Origin: Roseburia sp.
Lineage (GTDB): Bacteria; Bacillota; Clostridia; Lachnospirales; Lachnospiraceae
Assembly (NCBI GenBank): GCA_030844625.1
Contig: JAUUNJ010000090.1
Coordinates: forward strand, 1-8,671
Direction of reading: 5' to 3'
DNA length: 8,671 nucleotides
The notes below the pieces were generated by a model. That model did no database searches. It was given only the letters and a program-made list of their open reading frames with translations, and was not told where the DNA came from. Of this stretch, positions 1 through 6,147 are shown piece by piece. Position numbers and translations under genes: made by a program. The number at the start of each line of letters is the position of its first letter. Within the stretch, counting starts at the first letter, position 1.

Positions 1-2
1 TA

Positions 3-356
3 AAAAGTTTATATGATAGAGGCGTCAAGCTGGCGGTAGCCACCTCTTCGGACAGACAGCTTTTTATGGCAACATTGAAAAGAGAAGATATACTCAGATA
101 TTTTTCCCATATAGTTACGGTAAATGAAGTAGAGAGAGGAAAAGGATATCCGGATATTTATGAAAAGGCAGCAGAAAGGCTGAGAATTAATCCTCATAAA
201 TGTGTTGTGTTTGAAGACATTCTTACAGGAGTATCCGGTGCCAAGATGGGGGAATTTAATGTGATTGCAGTACATGATGAAAAATCGGATTATAATAAAG
301 AAAAAATTCAAAAAATAGCAGATTATTATATAGAAAGCTTTAAAGAATTATTATAG
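3..356 (+). CDS. HAD-family phosphatase / beta-phosphoglucomutase-like, 5'-truncated by window edge
   Basis: This is the C-terminal ~117 residues of a HAD-superfamily hydrolase. The frame is open to the window edge, so the start and the nucleophile Asp motif (DxD) lie upstream. Visible landmarks are motif II in KLAVATSS (Ser/Thr after a beta strand), a Lys in GKGYPDIYEKA at the motif III position (the equivalent in beta-phosphoglucomutase relatives is K-P-x-P-D), and motif IV in CVVFEDILTGVSGAK, whose Glu-Asp pair would bind Mg2+. The family mostly dephosphorylates small phosphorylated metabolites or isomerises sugar phosphates in the cytosol; the substrate cannot be read from this part. The Tyr in KGYPD where Pro is usual is a small deviation. 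The ATG at 66 is internal and not the real start. The next gene follows 49 nt after the stop, so the two may be co-transcribed. Confidence 0.88.
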   Translation, partial: KSLYDRGVKLAVATSSDRQLFMATLKREDILRYFSHIVTVNEVERGKGYPDIYEKAAERLRINPHKCVVFEDILTGVSGAKMGEFNVIAVHDEKSDYNKEKIQKIADYYIESFKELL

Positions 357-405
357 GTTGCCTGACAAGACTCAAAATCATACAAGAAACAGGAGGAATG
401 GTAAA

Positions 406-636
406 ATGATAAATCCAACAAAATTATTGAAGATGAAAGGACTTTGGGAGAAATTTAACAATAATCACCCAAAAGTTATGCCTTTTTTTAATGCGGCAAA
501 TTCAAAAGGGATTACAGAGGGTACGATAATAGAAGTGAAAGTTAAGTATCCGGACGAGACAGAATATACAACGAATGTTAAAGTGACACAGGAGGATCTG
601 GAGTTGTTTCATCAGGTTAGCGAATTAAACAGATAA
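406..636 (+). CDS. small conserved-looking protein of unknown function, 76 aa
   Basis: A 76-residue protein beginning MINPTKLLKMKGLWEKF. The start at 406 is chosen because AGGAGG (391-396) sits 9 nt upstream; the frame is open back to 358 but that stretch has no ribosome binding site. The protein is soluble, with no signal peptide or membrane segment. An N-terminal amphipathic, Lys-rich helical part is followed by an acidic/beta-rich half (GTIIEVKVKYPDETEY, then VKVTQEDLELFHQV). From memory, short proteins with this MINPTKLLK-type beginning recur in Lachnospiraceae as hypothetical proteins, but I cannot assign a function. No clear terminator separates it from the HAD gene or from the promoter at 697. 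Confidence 0.75.
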   Translation: MINPTKLLKMKGLWEKFNNNHPKVMPFFNAANSKGITEGTIIEVKVKYPDETEYTTNVKVTQEDLELFHQVSELNR

Positions 637-696
637 TGAAAAAACAGAGGGAATCGAATGCAGTAAAGCGTGGAGTTATATTATACAAAAAAGTAA

Positions 697-723
697 TTGA
701 CAAATATTTTGATAGGGTATAAC
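697..723 (+). promoter_or_regulatory. sigma-A-type promoter upstream of the ABC-exporter leader
   Basis: A perfect TTGACA (697-702) is followed after 15 nt by TATAAC (718-723). The spacer is short, and TAACCT at 720-725 would be the 17-nt alternative. Predicted transcription start is near 730, giving a leader of about 240 nt before the first exporter gene, which is long for an unregulated transcript. Confidence 0.6.
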
Positions 724-770
724 CTAGTAAAAGTACAACTATAAAAAATCAGGAAAAGGAGGTAAATAAA

Positions 771-854
771 ATGAGAATTAATAATAATTTAAACGTTAAC
801 AATCAATTAAATAGAAAATCATTGGAAAATGCCTCCGTTCTATATAAGAATTGA
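771..854 (+). CDS. putative 27-aa leader peptide of the ABC exporter operon
   Basis: A short reading frame starts ATG at 771 behind a very strong ribosome binding site (AAAAGGAGG, 755-763, 7 nt spacing) and ends TGA at 852-854. The peptide begins MRINNNLNVNNQLNRK and is rich in Asn (9 of 27). It lies between the promoter at 697 and the intrinsic terminator at 905, with the exporter genes beyond. This is the arrangement of leader peptides whose translation controls read-through, known for bmrB ahead of the heterodimeric exporter bmrCD in Bacillus subtilis. The ribosome binding site and position argue for translation; the control role is inference. Alternatives are a small functional peptide, or the remnant of a larger gene (the start has a slight flagellin N-terminus flavour, not convincing). 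Confidence 0.6.
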   Translation: MRINNNLNVNNQLNRKSLENASVLYKN

Positions 855-918
855 TATCCGGAATTCGATTTATATTAAGAATTGATATATCATTATGTAA
901 CATGCCGTGGCAGTTTCT
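824..918 (+). promoter_or_regulatory. possible antiterminator pairing (leader codons with terminator 5' arm and loop)
   Basis: By eye, GGAAAATGCC (824-833, inside the leader peptide frame) can pair with GGCAGTTTCT (909-918) at nine of ten positions, counting one G-U pair and with a single A-G mismatch. The downstream partner includes three bases of the terminator's 5' arm and all of its loop, so the two structures exclude each other. A ribosome translating through codons 18-21 would mask the upstream partner. Found by inspection without folding energies, so this is tentative. Confidence 0.3.
845..888 (+). repeat. 13-bp direct repeat pair in the exporter leader
   Basis: TAAGAATTGATAT occurs at 845-857, across the leader peptide's stop codon, and again exactly at 876-888. 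Between them, AATTC (862-866) is complementary to GAATT in both copies (848-852 and 879-883), so the middle segment can pair with either one. It may be part of a conformational switch, or simply an AT-rich duplication. Confidence 0.6.
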
Positions 919-932
919 GTCACGGTTTTTTT
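905..932 (+). terminator. intrinsic terminator / attenuator ahead of ABC exporter genes
   Basis: CCGTGGC (905-911) pairs with GTCACGG (919-925), seven pairs including one G-U, around a 7-nt loop, followed at once by seven T residues (926-932). It lies on the + strand after the leader peptide and 37 nt before the first exporter start. No full gene precedes it on this transcript, so it is best read as an attenuator that decides whether the exporter genes are transcribed. Confidence 0.75.
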
Positions 933-968
933 ATGCATTTAAATAGTAGTTTTAAGAGGGAGGAAAAA

Positions 969-2774
969 TTGAAAAAATTATCATCATACATTTTAGAACA
1001 TAAATTCAGATATTTTATTGCAATTGTTTCAATGATTATTTCGGTAACTCTGGATTTGATGGCACCACAATTTACAAAACATATTATCGATGATGTTATT
1101 GTGGCAGGTCAGATATATAAATTGAAATTTTTGCTGTTAGGTATTTTTATGATAGGTATCGGCAGATGTGTATTTCAGTATATAAAAGAATATACATTTG
1201 ACTGTCTGGGGTCCGACATTTCCAGTTCCATGCGAAAGGATCTCTTTGTACATACTCAGAATTTAAGTGAAGACTTTTTTGACCGGACAGATACCGGTGA
1301 ACTGATGTCACGAATTAAGGACGATATTGATAAAATATGGGATGGACTTAGTTATGTCAGTATGCTTCTGATTGAAGTGGTAATACATACTTCCATTGTT
1401 CTGTTCTGTATGTACAGTATGGATATACGCCTTGCCATTATTCCGACTATAGCTATGATTTTTTGTGGGTGCATTGCACTTATTATGGAGAGAAAGCTTG
1501 GAACAGTTTATGAGGAGATAAGCGAGGAAAATGCCGAGTTAAATACAGTCGCCGAAGAAAATCTGGCAGGAGTAAGAACTGTCAAAGCGTTCGCAAGAGA
1601 AAAATATGAGATTGAAAAATTTTTATCTCACAACAATCGTTATTATGAATTAAACATGAAGCAGTCCAAGGTATTTGTTAAGTATTATCCATACTTTTCT
1701 GTGGTGACAAAAATACTGCCTCTTTTGACACTTTTGGTGGGAGGTAAATTTGCCATTGAGGGAAGTATTACTCTTGGAACTTTGAGTGCAATGGTGGAGT
1801 ATTCCAATAATATTGTATGGCCTATGGAAATGCTTGGATGGCTTACAAATAGTTTTTCGTCGGCAGTTGCTTCCAACAAAAAAATCAAAAGGATTTATAA
1901 GGAAAAACCTGACATAAGGGAAGTGGAAAATCCGATTACTTTGGAGCGAGTAAATGGGAAAATTCAGTTTGCAGGTGTTTCTTATATGAAAGATGACAGA
2001 AATATAATATTAGATGACATCAGTTTTGTGGTTGAACCGGGATGTACTCTTGGAATTATGGGAGAGACCGGATCGGGAAAATCCACTATCATTAATCTGC
2101 TGTCCAGATATTATGACGTCAGTAGTGGAGCAATAAAACTGGATGATGTGGATATCAGGGAAATGTCACTGAAACAGGTTCGTGAAAGTGTTGCACCTGT
2201 TATGCAGGATGTATTTTTGTTTTCAGATACTATTTCAGAAAATATTAAGCTGGGGAAAAAAGATCACATAGGAGCAGAGGAAATCAAGAAAGCCTCTGAT
2301 AGTGCACAGGTGGCTGAGTTTGCGGAACGTATGGAAAATCAATATGATACCGTAATAGGTGAGCGTGGTGTGGGACTCTCCGGAGGACAGAAACAACGTA
2401 TCAGTATTGCCAGAGCTTTTGCAAAACATAATCCGATTCTTGTATTGGATGATTCTACCTCTGCCCTTGACATGGAAACAGAGCAGCAGATTCAGGGAGC
2501 ACTGGATAATCTTACAGGTGTGACAAAAATTATTATTGCCCACAGAATCAGTGCGGTTCGTAAGGCAGATGAGATTATATTATTAAAAAATGGAAAAATT
2601 GTGGAGAGAGGAACTCACGAAAGTTTAATGGCAGAAAAAGGACTGTATTATGAGACTTATCTGGCACAGTATGGAGATGTTATTACCAGTGAAAGTATAC
2701 AAAATGTGAAGGACAATATTTTGTCGGACAATGGGGTATTTGTTGCAGATAAGAAAGAGAGAAAGGAGGAATAA
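969..2774 (+). CDS. ABC exporter half-transporter, subunit with degenerate Walker B (heterodimer partner 1)
   Basis: A 601-residue type-I ABC exporter half: an N-terminal transmembrane domain (about residues 1-320, six expected helices, first at about 13-33) fused to an ATPase domain. Walker A is GETGSGKST (365-373), the Q-loop Gln is 413, the signature LSGGQ is 470-474, Walker B is ILVLDDS with D494, and the H-loop His is 525. Residue 495, normally the catalytic Glu, is Asp, so its own Walker site should hydrolyse ATP poorly. The partner gene 2 nt downstream has the reciprocal defect, so the two probably form a membrane heterodimer exporting drugs, peptides or lipids; the substrate is unknown. 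The start is TTG at 969, 5 nt after GGGAGG (958-963). Upstream in-frame starts (882, 933) lie in or right after the terminator and lack ribosome binding sites. A polar tail of ~30 residues, rich in charge near its end, follows the ATPase core. Confidence 0.93.
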   Translation: MKKLSSYILEHKFRYFIAIVSMIISVTLDLMAPQFTKHIIDDVIVAGQIYKLKFLLLGIFMIGIGRCVFQYIKEYTFDCLGSDISSSMRKDLFVHTQNLSEDFFDRTDTGELMSRIKDDIDKIWDGLSYVSMLLIEVVIHTSIVLFCMYSMDIRLAIIPTIAMIFCGCIALIMERKLGTVYEEISEENAELNTVAEENLAGVRTVKAFAREKYEIEKFLSHNNRYYELNMKQSKVFVKYYPYFSVVTKILPLLTLLVGGKFAIEGSITLGTLSAMVEYSNNIVWPMEMLGWLTNSFSSAVASNKKIKRIYKEKPDIREVENPITLERVNGKIQFAGVSYMKDDRNIILDDISFVVEPGCTLGIMGETGSGKSTIINLLSRYYDVSSGAIKLDDVDIREMSLKQVRESVAPVMQDVFLFSDTISENIKLGKKDHIGAEEIKKASDSAQVAEFAERMENQYDTVIGERGVGLSGGQKQRISIARAFAKHNPILVLDDSTSALDMETEQQIQGALDNLTGVTKIIIAHRISAVRKADEIILLKNGKIVERGTHESLMAEKGLYYETYLAQYGDVITSESIQNVKDNILSDNGVFVADKKERKEE

Positions 2775-2776
2775 CA

Positions 2777-4552
2777 GTGGCTTATAATTCATTTAAAGAA
2801 GACGAACAAAGTGCAGAAAAAAGTAAACTTCAGACACTAAAAAGATTGTTTTCCTACCTGTTAAAATACAAATGGACAATATTGCTGGTACTGTTACTGA
2901 TGGGATACTGCGTAGCAGTCAGTCTGGCAAATCCTCTGATTATAGAATCGGCAATTGACGATTATATAGGCAAAGGGAACTGGGTTGGGTTGTGCAAATT
3001 ACTGGCAGTGGCTTTGATATTAAATCTTCTGGTAACTTTCGCCATAAAAAGCCGGATGTACATTATGGCAAAAATGTGTAACAGAATTCTTCTTACAATC
3101 AGACAGGAATTGTATACCCATATTCAGAAACTGGGATTTAAATTTTTTGACAGTAGACCTACCGGAAAAATATTGTCAAGAATCATTGGCGATATTAATT
3201 CGTTAAAGGATGTATTGTCTAATTGCGTAACAACATTGATTCCCGATTTCATTACGGTAGCAGCAGTTGTAACAATCATGTTTGCCAAGAATCCTAAACT
3301 GGCGTTAGCAGCATTAATCAGTACGCCGCTGATGGCTTTTGCTACTTCCTATATTGAAATAAAGGCCCATCCCAGATGGCAGAAATTTCGTAAAAAATCT
3401 TCCAATTTAAATGCTTTTCTTCATGAAGATATGTCGGGAATGAAAATCATACATAGTTTTACTGCGGAAAAAGAGACCGAAGAAACTTTTGATGAGCTTG
3501 TTAAGGAACATAAGCAGTCATTCAGGGAAGCAGTTAGAATGAGTGATTGCTTTGGTTCGGCAATTGATTTTTCCTGGGGACTGGGCTGTATTTCTCTGTA
3601 TTTTGTGGGAATCGTTATTCTCAAGGACGAACATATTTCGGTTGGTACCTTTCTGGCATTTGGAACTTATATTAATATGTTTTGGCAGCCAATCAATAAT
3701 TTAAGTAATTTCTATAATCAGATTATAACAAATATAGCAGGGGCAGAAAGAATTTTTGAAATTCTGGATACGGAGCCTGAAATTGCAGATGGGAAAACGG
3801 TGGCAGAATTACCTGAACTGAAGGGTCAGGTGGTGTTTGATCATGTTACTTTTGGATACGATGAAAAAATTGTATTAAATAATGTAAGTTTTAACATTCA
3901 ACCGGGAGAAACCATTGCACTGGTCGGTTCTACAGGAGCAGGAAAGTCTACCATTATAAATTTAATCAGCAGGTTTTATGATGCAAATAAGGGAAATGTA
4001 CTTCTTGACGGACATAATGTGAAGGATGTAACCATTGAAAGTCTCCGCAGACAGGTGGGAACAATGACACAGGAGAATTTTATTTTTTCGGGAACAATTA
4101 AAGAAAATATTCGTTATGGTAAGCTGGATGCCACAGATGAGGAAATTATAGAAGCCGCAAAAGCTGTGAATGCTCATGATTTTATTATGAAAATGGAAAA
4201 CGGATATGATACGGTGCTTTCAGAGCGGGGAGGAGAATTGTCTATTGGACAGAAGCAACTTCTGGCACTGGCACGAACTATGGTGTCAAAACCGAAAATA
4301 TTAATTCTTGACGAGGCGACTTCCAGTATAGATACAAAGACGGAACTTATGGTGCAGGAAGGTATAGAACAGTTATTGAAAGGAAGAACTTCTTTTGTAA
4401 TTGCACACAGGCTTTCTACAATCAAGAAAGCAGACAGAATTTTTGTGATAGAAGATGGAGAAATCATTGAAGAGGGAAATCATATACACCTTTTAGAGAC
4501 AAAAGGAGCTTATTATAATCTGTATATGGCACAATTTAGAATATTTGAGTAA
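2777..4552 (+). CDS. ABC exporter half-transporter, subunit with catalytic Glu and degenerate signature (heterodimer partner 2)
   Basis: A 591-residue half-transporter: a six-helix-type membrane domain (first clear segment WTILLVLLLMGYCVAVSLA, about residues 35-53) followed by an ATPase domain. Walker A is GSTGAGKST (384-392), the Q-loop Gln is 432, Walker B is ILILDEATSS with D512 and catalytic E513, and the H-loop His is 544. The signature reads LSIGQ (488-492): Ile replaces the first Gly. In heterodimeric exporters such as TM287/288 and BmrCD each ATP site uses Walker motifs of one subunit and the signature of the other. Here the competent site would join E513 to the partner's LSGGQ, and the degenerate site would join the partner's D495 to this LSIGQ. 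The start is GTG at 2777, with AAAGGAGG (2762-2769) placed inside the end of the upstream gene, so translation is probably coupled. Confidence 0.93.
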   Translation: MAYNSFKEDEQSAEKSKLQTLKRLFSYLLKYKWTILLVLLLMGYCVAVSLANPLIIESAIDDYIGKGNWVGLCKLLAVALILNLLVTFAIKSRMYIMAKMCNRILLTIRQELYTHIQKLGFKFFDSRPTGKILSRIIGDINSLKDVLSNCVTTLIPDFITVAAVVTIMFAKNPKLALAALISTPLMAFATSYIEIKAHPRWQKFRKKSSNLNAFLHEDMSGMKIIHSFTAEKETEETFDELVKEHKQSFREAVRMSDCFGSAIDFSWGLGCISLYFVGIVILKDEHISVGTFLAFGTYINMFWQPINNLSNFYNQIITNIAGAERIFEILDTEPEIADGKTVAELPELKGQVVFDHVTFGYDEKIVLNNVSFNIQPGETIALVGSTGAGKSTIINLISRFYDANKGNVLLDGHNVKDVTIESLRRQVGTMTQENFIFSGTIKENIRYGKLDATDEEIIEAAKAVNAHDFIMKMENGYDTVLSERGGELSIGQKQLLALARTMVSKPKILILDEATSSIDTKTELMVQEGIEQLLKGRTSFVIAHRLSTIKKADRIFVIEDGEIIEEGNHIHLLETKGAYYNLYMAQFRIFE

Positions 4553-4553
4553 A

Positions 4554-4569
4554 TTTTATATATATAAAA
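4554..4569. repeat. 16-nt AT-only palindrome after the exporter genes
   Basis: TTTTATATATATAAAA is a perfect palindrome directly after the stop of the second exporter gene. It lacks GC pairs and is followed by A rather than T residues, so on the + strand it is not a convincing terminator. No better terminator is visible before the tRNA promoter at 4610. Confidence 0.35.
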
Positions 4570-4609
4570 ACATGAAATAAAAAACCTGCAAAATATTCAC
4601 CAAAAGTTC

Positions 4610-4638
4610 TTGACAAAAAAGTATGGTTATAGTATCAT
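4610..4638 (+). promoter_or_regulatory. strong promoter of tRNA-Gly
   Basis: TTGACA (4610-4615), a 17-nt spacer, then TATCAT (4633-4638): one mismatch from the full sigma-A consensus. The predicted start is about 4645, some 26 nt before the mature tRNA, which fits a stable-RNA promoter. Confidence 0.8.
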
Positions 4639-4642
4639 ATTT

Positions 4643-4665
4643 CTTGCGTGTGAAACACACGCAAG
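4643..4665. repeat. perfect 10-bp inverted repeat in the tRNA 5' leader
   Basis: CTTGCGTGTG (4643-4652) and CACACGCAAG (4656-4665) are perfectly complementary across AAA. The repeat begins at about the transcription start and ends 5 nt before the mature tRNA. As RNA it would be a hairpin in the precursor's leader, perhaps guiding or protecting processing; as DNA it could be an operator over the start site. Confidence 0.65.
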
Positions 4666-4670
4666 ACAAT

Positions 4671-4742
4671 GCGCGAGTGGCTCAGTGGTGGAGCACCTCC
4701 TTGCCAAGGAGGGGGCCGCGGGTTCGATCCCCGTCTCGCGCT
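4671..4742 (+). tRNA. tRNA-Gly (anticodon GCC)
   Basis: A complete cloverleaf can be drawn. The acceptor stem is GCGCGAG (4671-4677) with CTCGCGC (4735-4741). The D stem is GCTC/GAGC (4680-4683, 4691-4694). The anticodon stem is CCTCC/GGAGG (4696-4700, 4708-4712) around TTGCCAA, placing GCC at 4703-4705. The variable loop is five bases and the T stem is GCGGG/CCCGT with loop TTCGATC. The discriminator base is T and no CCA is encoded. A run of T residues follows immediately (4742-4747) and may serve as terminator with the tRNA fold. The 3' end is also the apparent integration target of the island to the right. Confidence 0.97.
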
Positions 4743-4747
4743 TTTTT
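4723..4747. repeat. left att-like direct repeat (3' end of tRNA-Gly)
   Basis: Bases 4723-4747 (T loop, 3' half of T stem, 3' acceptor strand and T run) recur at 8633-8657 with one difference (C at 4739 versus T at 8649). Similarity stops on both sides: the base before the repeat differs (G versus C), and ACG follows here while CAT follows at the right copy. This is the form of an attachment core in which the tRNA stays intact at one end. Confidence 0.75.
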
Positions 4748-4758
4748 ACGTGATGGCA

Positions 4759-4898
4759 ATGAGCCATGCAATAACAAAAAGAAGAGGTTCGATGAAAGTT
4801 TACTTTCGAGAGAGGCTCTTCTTTTTTGTTATTATAGGGCGAAGCCCGCGACCGAGATGAAACACCGTAGGTGTGTAATCGAGGTGTACATGGCTCAT
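4759..4898 (+). ncRNA. predicted multi-helix structured RNA (or folded DNA element), class unknown
   Basis: About 140 nt fold into a closed multi-branch form found by hand. The outer stem ATGAGCCATG (4759-4768) pairs perfectly with CATGGCTCAT (4889-4898). Inside are three hairpins. (1) ATAACAAAAAGAAGAG (4771-4786) pairs with 4816-4832 with one bulged base, topped by GAAAGT/ACTTTC (4794-4799, 4802-4807). (2) GGGC-GAA-GCCC spans 4837-4847. (3) A composite arm spans 4851-4885: ACC/GGT, a tandem G-A/A-G step, GAT/ATC, a GAA/GTA internal loop, and ACACC-GTA-GGTGT at the tip. TAGGGC (4835-4840) could alternatively pair with GCCCTA (4908-4913). No open frame uses this region sensibly. I do not recognise the family; it may be an RNA gene, or a recombination or transposon-end structure. 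The strand is assumed from the genes around it. Confidence 0.55.
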
Positions 4899-5187
4899 AT
4901 CTCAACTGCCCTAAAACAAAGGAGTTCCGTGTGCCCAGTCTCTCCTCAGAAAAAATCCTGAAGTACATTTACATACATATGCATACATCTATTAAGCAAG
5001 GCAAAACGTAGTTTTTGTCGCCTCTGCGACTCCTATTTGGAGACTGCACTTATAATATTTTCTGAGTACTAAACCCGTTATCCTGATAAAAATAAAAGAT
5101 TACTGTGAAAAATGCTTGGTGGGGTTAAAAGAATCTGTCAGAAAATGATTACTCCTTAACAGATAGTAATGTAAGTCGATAAAGTAA
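4899..5187. other. non-coding stretch between structured element and hydrolase operon
   Basis: No credible gene is seen here. It contains small hairpins: GTCGC-CTCT-GCGAC (5017-5030), directly followed by CTCC-TATTT-GGAG at about 5030-5042, and possible AGGAG/CTCCT pairing between about 4919 and 4946. There is an ACATACATATGCATACAT stretch of alternating purine-pyrimidine character near 4971-4988. It may hold the 3' continuation of the structured RNA or recombinase arm sites; neither can be shown by eye. Confidence 0.45.
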
Positions 5188-5216
5188 TTGTAAGTTATAT
5201 GAATATTCGATATAAT
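5188..5216 (+). promoter_or_regulatory. promoter of the hydrolase/CPBP operon
   Basis: TTGTAA (5188-5193), a 17-nt spacer and a perfect TATAAT (5211-5216) lie 59 nt before the first start codon. The island operon therefore appears to have its own promoter instead of relying on tRNA read-through. Confidence 0.6.
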
Positions 5217-5275
5217 TAATTTATTAAAATTCAAAATTTAGAACTAGACAAATCGGAATTTCCGGAGGTGTAAAG

Positions 5276-6112
5276 ATGGCTGAAAAAGACCTTTTATTAG
5301 GAGCATTAAAGGTATTTTCGTTTTTTGATGGTGCTACTGATATCAAATTTTCTTATAATTTTAAATGCACAGAATATGATGAATTAATAAGCAAATATAA
5401 TTTATTAAATGTAATCGGAAATGGAAGCACACTTGAAAAAGTAATTAGACTAATGGAATGGTGTTCCCAAAATGTTTTACATAATGGGGGAACAAAGGAT
5501 GTCGAATTTTTAGAAAAAAATTCTTTAAGTATTCTCGCCTATTCATTCCAAAAAGGTAGAGAATTTGGTGTATATTGCAGATTACAGGCAATAGTATTTA
5601 CAGAGTGTTGTCTTGCTTTAGGAATTAAATCAAGAATATTACATTGTTTACCTTTTACACCATATGATTTTGATACACATGTTGTTTCAATGGTGTACAT
5701 TGAAGAGATGAATAAATGGATTATGATTGATGCAGGCAACGGACGATATTTTTTGGATGAAAAAAACAACATTCTTTCCCCATTAGAGGTTCGAAAAAAA
5801 TTAGGCAACAAAGAATTTATCACATGCAATGTTCCAGATGAGCGTTATCTTTTATATATGGCAAAAAATCTATTCTATTTTAAATCTCTGCAGATTAATA
5901 CGTTTGGTGCAGATTTGGTAAAAGGGCAAGAAAGTATATACTGTGTTCCAACAGGGTTCAATGTTGTGGAAAGAGAGATTGGCTATTGTCAATATGCAAT
6001 CAGTAACTCAGATCCACAATTTATTTCGGATTGGGAAAAAGCATTAAACGAGTATGTGAACAGAACTGAAATTATGATTGCAAGCGAATCTTGTTTTTTT
6101 GATTGTAAATAG
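5276..6112 (+). CDS. transglutaminase-like (Cys-His-Asp) domain protein, 278 aa
   Basis: A cytosolic-looking protein with no signal peptide or membrane helix. The central part matches the transglutaminase-like fold: Cys101 in EFGVYCRLQAIVF (the family's G-x-C-R-x-x-A helix start), His135 in DFDTHVVSMVYIEE, and Asp152 in KWIMIDAGNGRYFLD, spaced as the usual Cys-His-Asp triad, with LGIKSR between them. Bacterial members are mostly cysteine proteases, amidases or acyl-transferring enzymes rather than cross-linking enzymes; the substrate is unknown. About 90 residues before and 100 after the core are not recognised. The start ATG at 5276 follows GGAGG (5264-5268) by 7 nt. It is the first gene of an operon with a carbon-nitrogen hydrolase (35 nt downstream) and a CPBP membrane protease, so it may act on the same amide or peptide substrate as its neighbour (inference). 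Confidence 0.8.
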   Translation: MAEKDLLLGALKVFSFFDGATDIKFSYNFKCTEYDELISKYNLLNVIGNGSTLEKVIRLMEWCSQNVLHNGGTKDVEFLEKNSLSILAYSFQKGREFGVYCRLQAIVFTECCLALGIKSRILHCLPFTPYDFDTHVVSMVYIEEMNKWIMIDAGNGRYFLDEKNNILSPLEVRKKLGNKEFITCNVPDERYLLYMAKNLFYFKSLQINTFGADLVKGQESIYCVPTGFNVVEREIGYCQYAISNSDPQFISDWEKALNEYVNRTEIMIASESCFFDCK

Positions 6113-6147
6113 TTATACAAATTGGAATTTAGTGAAGAGGTGTAATT

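Noticed and set aside
771..854. Truncated flagellin gene (peptide begins MRINNNL)
   Set aside because: Only a few N-terminal residues resemble flagellin. No flagellin core follows in any frame, and the frame ends cleanly before a terminator.
882..968. Upstream extension of the first exporter gene to ATT/ATG-type starts at 882 or 933
   Set aside because: The extension would be translated from the terminator hairpin and its T run, without a ribosome binding site, and adds nothing family-like. TTG at 969 behind GGGAGG fits the usual N-terminus.
4759..4898. Known riboswitch, T-box or retron RNA
   Set aside because: None of the core sequences I know for these classes are present, no amino-acid synthesis gene follows, and there is no reverse transcriptase nearby.
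4623..4968. Open reading frames on both strands across the tRNA and the structured region (+ strand 4623-4961 and 4669-4860; - strand 4627-4968)
   Set aside because: They run through tRNA-Gly and hairpin DNA. Their peptides are the familiar spurious translations of tRNA sequence, and they have no suitable ribosome binding sites.
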